A stretch of DNA of 51,620 bases from DATHWB01 sp040880725 (GCA_040880725.1 JBBDHV010000001.1:1-51620); one strand, 5' to 3'; positions 32,709 through 41,334 are shown, numbered from the stretch's first letter. Made by a program: numbers and translations. The notes: generated from the letters alone by a model not told the origin.

Positions 32709-33700
32709 ATCCCACCATCCTCGCGTTCGAGACTTCCTGTGACGAGACCGCGGTGGCGGTCGTGCGCGGGAGAGAGGTGCTCTCCAACGTGCTCTCGTCG
32801 CAGGTCGGGTTGCACGCCCGTTTTGGCGGGGTCGTCCCCGAAGTGGCGTCCCGGGCCCACGTCGAGGCGATCCGATCCCTCACCCATCGTGCGCTCACCG
32901 ATGCCGGTGTCCATCCCGACGATCTCGATGCGGTGGCGGCCACCGAGGGTCCGGGTCTGGTCGGAGCGCTCCTCGTCGGTCACTCCTTTGCCAAGGCGAC
33001 TGCATGGGCCCGGCAGCTGCCCTTCGTCGGTGTCGACCACATGGAAGGCCACCTCTTCGCCCCGGTGTTCGAACATCCCGATTACGAGCCGCCGGCGATC
33101 GTCCTGCTCGTCTCCGGGGGACACAGCCAACTCGTTCACGTCCGGGCCTGGGGCGACTACGTCATCTTGGGTGAGACGATCGACGATGCGGCCGGAGAGG
33201 CGTTCGACAAGGTGGCCCGCATCATGGGACTCGGATTTCCCGGCGGGCCGGCGATCGATGCCGAGTCCGAAGACGGCGACCCCGCCGCGATTGCCTTCCC
33301 CAGGGCCCTGGCCGATCGTCGTCACGATTTCTCGTTCTCCGGTCTGAAGACATCCGTCGTCACGTATCTCGCCAAACACGCCGATTCGCTTCCGCCGCGT
33401 CCCGATGTCGCCGCCTCATTTCAGGAGGCGGTGGTGGACGTGCTCGTCTCGAAGACGCTGCATGCCGTCGAGGACACGGGTGTACGGCGGATCGCGGCGG
33501 GAGGCGGTGTGGTCGCCAACCGGCGCCTCCGGGCGCGGCTCACCGAGGAGTGTGAGGACCGGGGGATCGCACTGCATCTTCCGTCACCCGATCTGGCGAC
33601 CGACAACGGGGCCATGATCGGCGCCGCCGCGGTGCACTGGCTCGAGCGCGGATCGATCACTTCGTGGGACGCCACGGTCGACTCGGGCAAGCGTCTCTGA
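32705..33700 (+). CDS. tsaD: tRNA N6-adenosine threonylcarbamoyltransferase TsaD
   Basis: 331 residues from ATG 32705. ILAFETSCDETAVAVV, metal-binding HMEGHLFAP (HxxxH), LVSGGHSQLVHV, ETIDDAAGEAFDKVARIMGLGFPGGP, and the C-terminal LATDNGAMIGAAA with the metal-ligand Asp. It catalyses the last step of t6A formation. Overlaps rimI by 4 bases. Confidence 0.97.
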   Translation: MNPTILAFETSCDETAVAVVRGREVLSNVLSSQVGLHARFGGVVPEVASRAHVEAIRSLTHRALTDAGVHPDDLDAVAATEGPGLVGALLVGHSFAKATAWARQLPFVGVDHMEGHLFAPVFEHPDYEPPAIVLLVSGGHSQLVHVRAWGDYVILGETIDDAAGEAFDKVARIMGLGFPGGPAIDAESEDGDPAAIAFPRALADRRHDFSFSGLKTSVVTYLAKHADSLPPRPDVAASFQEAVVDVLVSKTLHAVEDTGVRRIAAGGGVVANRRLRARLTEECEDRGIALHLPSPDLATDNGAMIGAAAVHWLERGSITSWDATVDSGKRL

Positions 33701-33704
33701 CCGT

Positions 33705-33731
33705 CTGGCACTCTCGCGCTGAGAGTGCTAA
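33705..33731. promoter_or_regulatory. CIRCE operator 1 upstream of groES
   Basis: CTGGCACTC-N9-GAGTGCTAA, one mismatched pair from the CIRCE consensus TTAGCACTC-N9-GAGTGCTAA, the HrcA repressor site. It starts 5 bases after the tsaD stop codon. Confidence 0.93.
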
Positions 33732-33737
33732 TTTGAG

Positions 33738-33764
33738 CTGGCACTCCGACACGGGGAGTGCTAG
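33738..33764. promoter_or_regulatory. CIRCE operator 2 upstream of groES
   Basis: CTGGCACTC-N9-GAGTGCTAG, 6 bases after the first operator. TTGAGC (33733-33738) between the two is a possible -35 box, so the promoter would be covered by HrcA. hrcA itself is not in the window. Confidence 0.9.
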
Positions 33765-33815
33765 CAGTCGTCATCTGCGGCTGCTACCGCACACACAAGT
33801 TGTAGGAGGAGCTAG

Positions 33816-34106
33816 ATGAAGCTTCAGCCTCTCGGTGATCGAGTGGTCGTCAAACCCGATGCAGACCAAGACCTTCGTACGTCTTCCGGTCTCGTCATTC
33901 CGGACACCGCCAAGGAAAAGCCGCAGACTGGATCTGTCGTAGCCGTGGGCCCGGGCGCCTTCGATGACGACGGCGACCGCATGCCCATGGACGTCAAGGT
34001 CGGTGACACCGTCCTGTATTCGAAGTTCGCGGGAACCGAGTTCAAGGTCGATGGCGTCGAGCATCTCGTCCTCAGCCAGCGCGACCTTCTCGCCATCGTC
34101 AACTGA
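33816..34106 (+). CDS. groES: Co-chaperonin GroES
   Basis: 96 residues (MKLQPLGDRVVVKPDADQDLRTSSGLVIPDTAKEKPQTGSVVAVGPG), with a mobile loop around residues 20-32. It caps GroEL. AGGAGGAG is the ribosome-binding site. It lies 18 bases before groEL, downstream of two CIRCE operators. Confidence 0.98.
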   Translation: MKLQPLGDRVVVKPDADQDLRTSSGLVIPDTAKEKPQTGSVVAVGPGAFDDDGDRMPMDVKVGDTVLYSKFAGTEFKVDGVEHLVLSQRDLLAIVN

Positions 34107-34124
34107 ACTCAGGAGGAGTCAACA

Positions 34125-35765
34125 ATGGCAGCCAAAGATCTTCGTTTCAATGAAGAGGCCCGCAAGGGTCTTCAAGCAGGTGTCGACAAACTCGCAGACG
34201 TCGTCAAGGTGACGCTCGGCCCCAAGGGCCGCAACGTCGTCCTCGAGAAGAAGTGGGGCGCTCCCACGATCACGAACGACGGCGTCACCATCGCCAAAGA
34301 GATCGAGCTCGACGACCCATGGGAGAACATGGGAGCCAAGCTCGCCTACGAAGTGGCGAACAAGACCGACAATGTCGCCGGTGACGGCACCACGACTGCG
34401 ACCGTTCTTGCACAGGCCATGGTGAAGGAAGGCCTCCGCCAGGTCTCGTCCGGCGCCAACCCGATGGAGCTCAAGCGCGGCATCGAGTCCGCCGTCGACG
34501 CCGCCGTGAAGGCGATCGGGGAGATGGCCAAGAACATCGAGACGTCCGGCCAGATCACCCACGTCGCGTCGATCTCGGCGAACAACGACAACGTGATCGG
34601 CAAGACGATCGCCGATGCCTTCGACAAGGTCGGCAAGGACGGCGTCATCACCGTGGAAGAGGGACAGACCTTCGGTCTGGAGCTCGAGTTCACCGAAGGC
34701 ATGCAGTTCGACAAGGGCTACATCTCGCCGTACTTCATCACCGACGCCGACCGTCAGGAAGCGGTGCTGGAGGATCCCTACATCCTCATCGCCAACCAGA
34801 AGATCGGTTCGGTCAACGACCTCCTGCCGGTTCTCGAGCGTGTGATGCAGTCGGGCAAGCCCGTGCTGATCCTCTCCGAGGACGTCGAGGGCGAGGCACT
34901 TGCCACGCTCGTCGTGAACAAGATCCGGGGGACGTTCGCGTCCGCCGCCGTCAAGGCGCCCGGATTCGGGGAGCGTCGTAAGGCAATGCTCCAGGACATC
35001 GCCATCCTCACCGGTGGCACCGTCATCTCCGAAGAGGTCGGACTCAAGTTGGAGAACGTCTCACTCGACATGCTGGGCCGTGCCCGCAAGGTCGTCATCT
35101 CCAAGGACGACACGACGATCGTCGACGGTGGCGGCACCGAGAGCGACGTCGCCGCCCGCATCAAGCAGATCGAGCGGGAGATCGAGAACACCGACTCGGA
35201 TTGGGACAAGGAGAAGCTCCAGGAGCGTCTCGCCAAGCTGTCCGGCGGTGTGGTCGTGATCAAGGTCGGAGCAGCCACCGAGGTGGAGCTCAAGGAGAAG
35301 AAGCACCGTATCGAGGACGCCGTCTCGGCGGCCCGTGCAGCCATCGAAGAGGGCATCGTCCCCGGTGGCGGTGTGACTCTTCTTCGTGCGCAGGCCGCGG
35401 TCGACAAGGTCCGTGGCGGTTCTGACGACGAGAAGGCGGGCCGGGCCATCGTGCGCCGGTCGATGGAGGAGCCCCTCCGTCAGATCGCCTTCAACGCAGG
35501 CTTCGAAGGCGGCGTCGTCGTCGAGAAGGTCCGCGAGTCCGAGGGTGCGATGGGCTTCAACGCCGCGACCGGTGTCTACGAAGACCTCATGGTTGCCGGA
35601 GTCATCGATCCTGCCAAGGTCACCCGTTCGACGCTGCAGAACGCATCGTCGATCGCAGCACTGTTGCTGACGACCGAGGCGCTCGTTGCCGAGCAGAAGG
35701 AAGACGCTCCCGGCGGAGCCGGCCACGATCACGGTGGTGGCGGCGGCGGTGGGATGGACTTCTGA
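34125..35765 (+). CDS. groEL: Chaperonin GroEL
   Basis: 546 residues. LGPKGRNVVLEKKWGAPTITNDGVTIAKEIEL, ATP-site GDGTTTATVLAQ, DALNATRAA-equivalent EDAVSAARAAIEEGIVPGGGV, and the C-terminal Gly-rich tail ending GGGGGGGMDF, including a His-containing AGHDHGG as in many actinobacterial GroELs. Being next to groES makes it the bicistronic copy; other copies may exist outside the window. Confidence 0.98.
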   Translation: MAAKDLRFNEEARKGLQAGVDKLADVVKVTLGPKGRNVVLEKKWGAPTITNDGVTIAKEIELDDPWENMGAKLAYEVANKTDNVAGDGTTTATVLAQAMVKEGLRQVSSGANPMELKRGIESAVDAAVKAIGEMAKNIETSGQITHVASISANNDNVIGKTIADAFDKVGKDGVITVEEGQTFGLELEFTEGMQFDKGYISPYFITDADRQEAVLEDPYILIANQKIGSVNDLLPVLERVMQSGKPVLILSEDVEGEALATLVVNKIRGTFASAAVKAPGFGERRKAMLQDIAILTGGTVISEEVGLKLENVSLDMLGRARKVVISKDDTTIVDGGGTESDVAARIKQIEREIENTDSDWDKEKLQERLAKLSGGVVVIKVGAATEVELKEKKHRIEDAVSAARAAIEEGIVPGGGVTLLRAQAAVDKVRGGSDDEKAGRAIVRRSMEEPLRQIAFNAGFEGGVVVEKVRESEGAMGFNAATGVYEDLMVAGVIDPAKVTRSTLQNASSIAALLLTTEALVAEQKEDAPGGAGHDHGGGGGGGMDF

Positions 35766-35794
35766 GCTCACTCGAGTCCAGAACCTGATCGACA

Positions 35795-35821
35795 GGGCCC
35801 CGGGTTTCGGACCCGGGGCTC
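35795..35821 (+). terminator. Rho-independent terminator after groEL
   Basis: GCCCCGGGT / ACCCGGGGC, 9-bp perfect stem with loop TTCGG, followed by tctctc. Starts 30 bases after the groEL stop. Confidence 0.88.
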
Positions 35822-35834
35822 TCTCGTGAACTGC

Positions 35835-35897
35835 GGGCCCAGGACTACACCCAGTGGGGTCTGGAACCCAGGGTTCGAGACGACACTCCGTGTGGTC
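35835..35897 (+). repeat. Partial copy (C) of the intergenic repeat family
   Basis: Bases 35835-35875 align over 41 bases, without gaps, with the 3' end of repeat A (12196-12236): GGGC, an imperfect hairpin GACTACAC-cca-GTGGGGTC, a short spacer, and the exact terminal motif AACCCAGGGTT followed by CG. A further hairpin, GACGACAC-tcc-GTGTGGTC, follows at 35879-35897. The 5' half of the element is missing. It lies between the groEL terminator and the convergent MTHFR-like gene. Confidence 0.7.
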
Positions 35898-35912
35898 GGG
35901 GGGACCCAGTGA

Positions 35913-36734
35913 TCAGGTGGTCAGACGCTCGTACCACTCGGCGGTGGGGGCGATCTGGTTGAACGTGAACACGTGCAATCCGATTGCGTTGGTCGACGGA
36001 TCCAGTGCCAACCCGGCGAGCTTGTCGACCAACTTCGTCGGGTCGTACGGGCCGGGTCTGAGGAGCTTGAAGATCGTCGAGCGGTTCTTGCGCAGGTAAC
36101 GCAGCGACTGGCCGACGCCGATACGCGCTCCGATCGTGACGAGCCGAGCCGGATCGGTGACACCGGGGATACCGATCACGAGTGGGAGGGTCACTCCGGC
36201 CGTCCGCTCGCTCCGGATCCAGGTTTCGATACCGGCTGCGTCGAAGCACATCTGAGTGGCCATGTAGTGGGCGTGCTGCTGCTTCTCCTGGAGCGACGAG
36301 CGCAGGACGTGCTCGGGGATCGACGGATGTCCTTCGGGATACGCGGCAACGCCGATCTCGGTGAAAGGATGGTCGAGATCGTCCAGCGCGCGCAGGACCG
36401 CCATCGCATCCTCGAACGCGGTTCCGACCTGGACATCCCCGCCGACGACGAACACCCGGGTCGCCCCCGCGTCCCGAACCCGATCGACCACTCGGCGCAG
36501 CTCGTGTTCGGACTCCAAGAGCCTCGCCGAAATGTGAGGCACGATCTGATACCCGGCATCCGCCAACGCCTCGGCCAGTTCGACAGTCGCCATCATTCCC
36601 TTGTCGGGCGAAGCCGTCACTGAGACAGTGGCTCCCGCGGGCAGGTCCCGGGCCTTCTCGGCGGTGTTCTTCATCGGGATCACCTCGAAGATGGTGTGAT
36701 CCAGAAGCTTTCTCCGGCCCTCACGGTCTGGCAT
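35913..36734 (-). CDS. Methylenetetrahydrofolate reductase-like protein
   Basis: 273 residues from ATG 36734, slightly shorter than classical MetF (~290). FEVIPMKNT near residue 16 corresponds to the FEFFPPKT region with the catalytic Glu. VSVTASPDKG, IVPHISARLLESEHELRRVVDRVRDAGATRVFVVGGD and FNQIAPTAEWY at the end follow the MetF TIM-barrel pattern. It would reduce methylene-THF to methyl-THF. It overlaps the end of the NuoG-like formate dehydrogenase subunit by 14 bases, so it belongs to that operon. It is divergent enough that the electron donor (NADH, flavin or a partner) is uncertain. Confidence 0.78.
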   Translation of the reverse strand: MPDREGRRKLLDHTIFEVIPMKNTAEKARDLPAGATVSVTASPDKGMMATVELAEALADAGYQIVPHISARLLESEHELRRVVDRVRDAGATRVFVVGGDVQVGTAFEDAMAVLRALDDLDHPFTEIGVAAYPEGHPSIPEHVLRSSLQEKQQHAHYMATQMCFDAAGIETWIRSERTAGVTLPLVIGIPGVTDPARLVTIGARIGVGQSLRYLRKNRSTIFKLLRPGPYDPTKLVDKLAGLALDPSTNAIGLHVFTFNQIAPTAEWYERLTT

Positions 36735-37704
36735 GGGTGTCGTCGTCTTTCTGGTCGTCGCGGCGAGCTCGCGCAAGGACGTCGTCGATGGGTGTCGTCG
36801 CCAGGTCACCGAGCTCCTGGACGTACTCGTATCCGAACCGTCCCTTGACGCACAGGTGCCCGTTGGTGACGGAGTGATCCATCGGCGAGGTCACCTTGAC
36901 GATGCGGTTGTCCTGGACGTGCAGTTCGAGGTTGCACCCCACTCCGCAGAACGAACAGATCGTCGTGGTGACGACCTGTCGTTCCGGTTCCCACATGTCG
37001 GCTTGGCGAAGCTCGTGCTCGGAGCGGAACATCAACGCCCCGGTGGGGCACACGCCGATGCAATTGCCGCAGAACACGCAGGCGGAATCGGTCAAGCCGA
37101 CATCGAACTCGGTGGATATTCGGGCATCGAAGCCGCGGCCCGATACCCCGATCGCGAAGGTGTTCTGGGCGTCGGTGCCGCACGCTTCGACGCACTTGTA
37201 ACAGAGGATGCATCGGGAGTAGTCGCGAACGTAGAGAGTGTTGTCGACCTTGACCGGCTGATGAACCGTCTCGGCGGCGGCGCCGTCGGGTGCGCGATGG
37301 TGCCCGGCGTGGCGACGGTCGCGGTCCGTCACCGGAGCGGCCGGAGGGCCGAAGCGATCCGGCACGCACCCCAGCTGCGTCATCCACCCCTGGACCGTGT
37401 CATCAACCAACTCCATGTCGACGGAGCTGGCCAGGAGTTCGAAGACGACTTTGCGCGATCGGTCGACGCGTTCGCCGCGAGTGCGGATGACCATGCCTTC
37501 CTCGGCGACTCGCGAGCACGACGGGACGAGAGTTCTGCTTCCCTCCACCTCCACCACGCACACCCGGCAGACGTTCACCGGCGTCAGGGTCTCGAGGTAG
37601 CAGAGGGTGGGCTGATCCTCGCCGATGGCGCGGCAGGCATCGAGGATCGTCGCACCGTCGGGCACCGTCACGGCCCGCTCGTCGATGGTGACGGTGACCT
37701 TCAT
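36721..37704 (-). CDS. Formate dehydrogenase NuoG-like iron-sulfur subunit carrying the MGD-enzyme [4Fe-4S] domain
   Basis: 327 residues from ATG 37704, overlapping the previous stop (ATGA). The N-terminal [2Fe-2S] domain has C35, C46, C49, C63. Two ferredoxin [4Fe-4S] motifs are C165/168/171/175 and C209/212/215/219. Residues ~245-295 are the N-terminal domain of a molybdopterin oxidoreductase: C250-x2-C253-x3-C257-x27-C285 followed by VKGRFG. The protein then ends after a charged tail at 327, with no catalytic domain. The usual His-Cys3 cluster segment of NuoG (near residues 92-113) is missing its ligands. It should pass electrons from the selenocysteine subunit to the NuoEF-like subunit. 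Confidence 0.88.
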   Translation of the reverse strand: MKVTVTIDERAVTVPDGATILDACRAIGEDQPTLCYLETLTPVNVCRVCVVEVEGSRTLVPSCSRVAEEGMVIRTRGERVDRSRKVVFELLASSVDMELVDDTVQGWMTQLGCVPDRFGPPAAPVTDRDRRHAGHHRAPDGAAAETVHQPVKVDNTLYVRDYSRCILCYKCVEACGTDAQNTFAIGVSGRGFDARISTEFDVGLTDSACVFCGNCIGVCPTGALMFRSEHELRQADMWEPERQVVTTTICSFCGVGCNLELHVQDNRIVKVTSPMDHSVTNGHLCVKGRFGYEYVQELGDLATTPIDDVLARARRDDQKDDDTHARP

Positions 37705-39434
37705 CGGAGGATCCCGAGGTCGATGGCCGAGCGCACCACGGACGCCGCAGTGTGTCCGAGTCCGCAGATCGAAGCGTCTTTCATCGCCGCGTCGAGGTCG
37801 TTGATGAGTTCGACGTTCACCGGGATACCGCGGTGCACTCGTGCGACCTCCTCCTCGACGCGGACCGTGCCGACGCGACACGGAACACACTGGCCGCACG
37901 ATTCGTCCCGGAAGAAGCGGGCGATACGGCGAACGACGTCGACCATGTCGACTGTGGCAGCGAACAACATGATCACGCCCGAGCCGAGCGCGATGCCCGC
38001 GGACCGACTGTCCTCGAAGGTGAGCTTGGTGTCGAGGCGGTCGGGACCCACGAGGGAGCCGGCCGCTCCGCCGAGCATGATGTGACCGAGCGGTTCGGAC
38101 GGTCCGCCCGCCAGCTCGATCACCTCGCCCAGAGTTGCGCCGAATGGGGTCTCGTAGACCCCTGGCTTCGCCACGTCTCCACTGAGACACCACAGCCGGG
38201 TACCCGTCGAGTCCGTGGTGCCTGTCGCCGCAAAGGAGGTGCCCCCCTCGAGGACGATGCGGTTGACGTTGACGAGGGTTTCGACGTTGTTGACGACCGT
38301 CGGCTTGCCGAAGAGCCCGTGGGTCGTCGGAAACGGGGGCTTCTGGCGAGGCTCGCCCCGAAATCCCTCGATGGAGTTGAACAGCGCCGTCTCCTCGCCG
38401 CAGATGTACGCCCCCTGACCCCGTCGGAGGTCGATGTCGAACGTGAACTCCGAGCCGAGCAGCCCCTCCCCGAGGAGGCCGGCTGCCTTCGCTGCGTCGA
38501 GGGCGTGAGCCAGACGCTCGGTGGCCGTCGGATACTCACCGCGAATGTAGAGGAAACCCTGGGAGGCCCCCAGGGTGACGCCGGCAATCGTCATGGCCTC
38601 GATGACGGCGAACGGGTCGCCCTCCATCAGCACTCGATCTTTGAATGTGCCCGGCTCCGACTCGTCGGCGTTGCAGACCACGTATTTCTCGTCTCCGGGC
38701 TGGTCACGGACGCCCCGCCACTTGACTCCCGTCGGGAACGCCGCCCCGCCACGGCCGCGCAGGTTGGCTGCGGTGATCTCGTCGATGACCCGATCGGCGC
38801 CGAGTTCGAGAGCCCGGGCAAGGGCGAGGTATCCGCCGCTGGACCGGTATGCGTCGAGTGACGACGGATCGACCGTACCGACGCGACCCAGGAGCGGGCC
38901 GCGATGCACGTGAGGCTCGGTGGGTGCGGGCGAACGCCCTTCGAGAGCGTGCTGGATCGCGCTCTCGTCCGCGGCCAGAATCACCTCGTCGGATTCTCCG
39001 GCCCGCTGCACGAAGGCCGCCGGCCGCCGATCGCACTGACCGAGGCATGGGCTCGACACGACGTCGTCGCGGCCGGCGAACGCCTCGAGCAGGTCCGCCC
39101 CCCCGACCACACGGCACGCAGTGTCGTCGCACACATGGACCACGGTCTCAGGTAGCGCCTCGGTGGAAAGCAGCGCGTAGAAGGTCGCAACGGCGTAGAT
39201 CTCGGCAGGGGGAACGTTCAAGCGGGTCGCGACTGCGTCGACCGCCCCGGGGCTGATGTGGCCGATGTTCGACTGCAGCGCGTCGAGCACCGGGAGGAGG
39301 AGGTGTCGCAGCGTGTCGCGGGCAGTCCGGACGACCCGTCCCTCGGTCGCTTCGACGATCGCAGGGGGCGCGGCGGCTGCGACGACGTCCAACTCCAGGC
39401 GGGTGGGGGTGGCGCCGATGAGTTTCAGGTCCAC
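37701..39434 (-). CDS. NuoE-NuoF fusion, NAD-binding diaphorase subunit of formate dehydrogenase
   Basis: 577 residues from GTG 39434, 7 bases after the catalytic subunit stop. The NuoE-like N-terminal part (to about residue 150) has CDDTACRVVGG...CLGQCDRR, four Cys for [2Fe-2S]. The NuoF part has NLRGRGGAAFPTGVKW and KYVVCNADESEPGTFKDR (NADH/FMN site), GQGAYICGEETALFNSIEG, and SCGQCVPCRVGT...CGLGHTA for the N3-type [4Fe-4S]. Such fusions occur in cytosolic NAD-dependent formate dehydrogenases and bidirectional hydrogenases. An upstream open extension in the same frame is not family-like. Confidence 0.92.
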   Translation of the reverse strand: MDLKLIGATPTRLELDVVAAAAPPAIVEATEGRVVRTARDTLRHLLLPVLDALQSNIGHISPGAVDAVATRLNVPPAEIYAVATFYALLSTEALPETVVHVCDDTACRVVGGADLLEAFAGRDDVVSSPCLGQCDRRPAAFVQRAGESDEVILAADESAIQHALEGRSPAPTEPHVHRGPLLGRVGTVDPSSLDAYRSSGGYLALARALELGADRVIDEITAANLRGRGGAAFPTGVKWRGVRDQPGDEKYVVCNADESEPGTFKDRVLMEGDPFAVIEAMTIAGVTLGASQGFLYIRGEYPTATERLAHALDAAKAAGLLGEGLLGSEFTFDIDLRRGQGAYICGEETALFNSIEGFRGEPRQKPPFPTTHGLFGKPTVVNNVETLVNVNRIVLEGGTSFAATGTTDSTGTRLWCLSGDVAKPGVYETPFGATLGEVIELAGGPSEPLGHIMLGGAAGSLVGPDRLDTKLTFEDSRSAGIALGSGVIMLFAATVDMVDVVRRIARFFRDESCGQCVPCRVGTVRVEEEVARVHRGIPVNVELINDLDAAMKDASICGLGHTAASVVRSAIDLGILR

Positions 39435-39441
39435 GAACCGA

Positions 39442-41334
39442 TCACACCCTCGCCAGTTTCTCGACGCGGACCGCGGTGGCCTTGAACTCCGACGTCCCGG
39501 ACTTCGGATCCCACGCCTCGATCGTGAGCTCATTCACATCCACGTCGTCCGGATAGTGCACCGCCATGAACGAAAGGCCCGGCCGGAGCCCGGGATCGAC
39601 ACGGACCGGCGCTTCGATCGAGCCCCTCCGTGACGCAACCCGCACCACCTCGCCGGGGACGAGACCGAGACGTTCGGCGTCCTCCGGTGCCACGTCGATC
39701 GTCGCACCGGTACGCATCGGGGAATCGAAGCCTCCGGACTGCACGCCGGTGTTGTAGCCGTCGAGATGGCGTCCGGTCGTCATTCTCAGCGGAAACTCGT
39801 CGGTCAGCCGGTCCACAGGCTGGACGTATTCAACAGGTATGAACGGTGCGGGGGCTCCCACTTCGTCGGACCAGAGGCGCGCGTGGAGGAACTGCGAACC
39901 CGGATGATCCTCCGACGGGCACGGCCACTGCAGGCCGCCGAGTTCGTCCAGTCGCCGGTAGCTCATGCCCGCGTGCGGCGGTGACAGGGACCGCAGCTCG
40001 TCCCATGCCTCCTCCGCGCTTGGTCGACCCCACCCTGTGCCCATTGCCTCGGCGAACATGGAGATGATGGTGATGTCGGTCTTGGCCTCGCCGGGCGGCA
40101 CGAGTGCGGCGCGGACCCGCTGCACCCGTCGTTCCGACGAGGTGACGGTCCCTTGGGCCTCGCACCAGTCCGCCGCGGCCGGGAAGACGACGTCCGCCAT
40201 TGCGGCTGTCTTGGTGAGGAAGATGTCCTGAACGACCATGAACTCGAGCTTGCGGAGCCTCGCCAGTGAGTGTTCGGTGTTGGCCTCGGACTGGGCGGGG
40301 TTCTCGCCGATGACGTAGAGGGCCTTCAGCTTGTCGGCGTCCATCGCCTCGAACATCTCGGTCAGGTGCCACCCCCGCTTGGCGGGGATCGCATGGCCCC
40401 ACGTTGCTTCGAACTTGCCGCGGAACTCGTCGTCTTCGACGTCCTGGAAGCCGGGAAGCTTGTTCGGGAGGGCACCCATGTCGCCTCCCCCTTGGACGTT
40501 GTTCTGTCCGCGGATCGGAACGAGGCCGGACCCGTACCTGCCGACATGTCCGGTCAGCAGCGCGAGGCTGATCAGTGCCAACACGTTGTCGGTGGCGTTG
40601 TGGTGTTCGGTGATTCCGAGCGTCCAGCAGATCTGGGCCGTCTCCGCCGTGGCGTAGGCGATTGCCATCTCGCGGATGACCTCGCCGGGAATACCGGTGA
40701 TTTCCGTTGCCCGATCGAGCGTGTAGCTGGACACGGTCTTGGCATAGAGATCGAAGTCGACGGTGGCGTGATCGATGAAATCGGTGTGGGCGAGACCCTC
40801 GTCGATGATGACCTTCGCCATTGCGTTCGCGAGCGCGATGTCAGATCCGACGTCGATGCCGAGCCATACGTCAGCCCACTTTGCCGACTCGGAACGGCGC
40901 GGATCGATCACGTAGAGGCGCGCGCCGTTGTGCACACCCTGCAGAAGGTGATGGAAGAAGATGGGATGGGCGTTGCGGGCGTTCGAACCCCAGAGGAGGA
41001 TCAGATCGGTGTGTTCGATCTCCTCATACGAGCTCGTGCCGCCACCCGCACCGAGCGTTGCCACCAGACCGGTGACGCTGGGGGCGTGTCAAGTGCGATT
41101 GCACGAGTCGATGTTGTTCGTGCCAAGAGCGACGCGGGCGAACTTCTGGGCGAGATAGTTCATCTCGTTGGTCGCCTTCGAACACGAGAACATGCCGATG
41201 GCGTTGGAGCCGTGGGTGTCGCGTACCGTGGCCATGCCCTCGGATGCCCGCGCCAGTGCTTCGTCCCACGTGGCGGGGCGGAGTTCGCCGTCGACTCGGA
41301 CCAGCGGTGTCGTCAGACGTGGTCTGCGTGCCAT
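39442..41334 (-). CDS. fdhA: Formate dehydrogenase catalytic subunit, selenocysteine-containing, lacking its own [4Fe-4S] domain
   Basis: 630 residues if TGA at 41089-41091 is read as selenocysteine (residue 82). The flanking residues are NNIDSCNRT-Sec-HAPSVTGL, matching the Sec/Cys-His site of formate dehydrogenases. The frame then continues to the true TGA at 39442 with molybdopterin-oxidoreductase features (LLWGSNARNAHPIFFHHL, GENPAQSEANTEHS, C-terminal MGD-binding domain with RMTTGRHLDGYNTG). A SECIS hairpin follows the TGA. It starts MARRPRLTTPLVRVDGE with an excellent AGGAGGTGATC ribosome-binding site, so the missing N-terminal [4Fe-4S] domain is not a start-site error; that domain is on the 36721-37704 gene. 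It oxidises formate or reduces CO2 at Mo/W-bisMGD. First gene of the four-gene operon. Confidence 0.92.
41054..41091 (-). promoter_or_regulatory. Selenocysteine codon and bacterial SECIS element
   Basis: On the minus strand, TGA (41091-41089) is followed after exactly 18 bases by apical loop GGUCU (41070-41066). The loop is closed by CACC/GGUG and, below, AGCGU (41079-41075) / ACGCU (41058-41054) with unpaired bases on the 3' side. The loop sequence and the 18-base distance are the same as in E. coli fdhF. SelB would bind here. Confidence 0.9.

Noticed and set aside
41089..41091. TGA taken as a real stop, making the formate dehydrogenase a pseudogene
   Set aside because: It sits at the Sec/Cys catalytic position, is followed by a SECIS hairpin with canonical loop and spacing, and the downstream frame is intact for over 540 codons.
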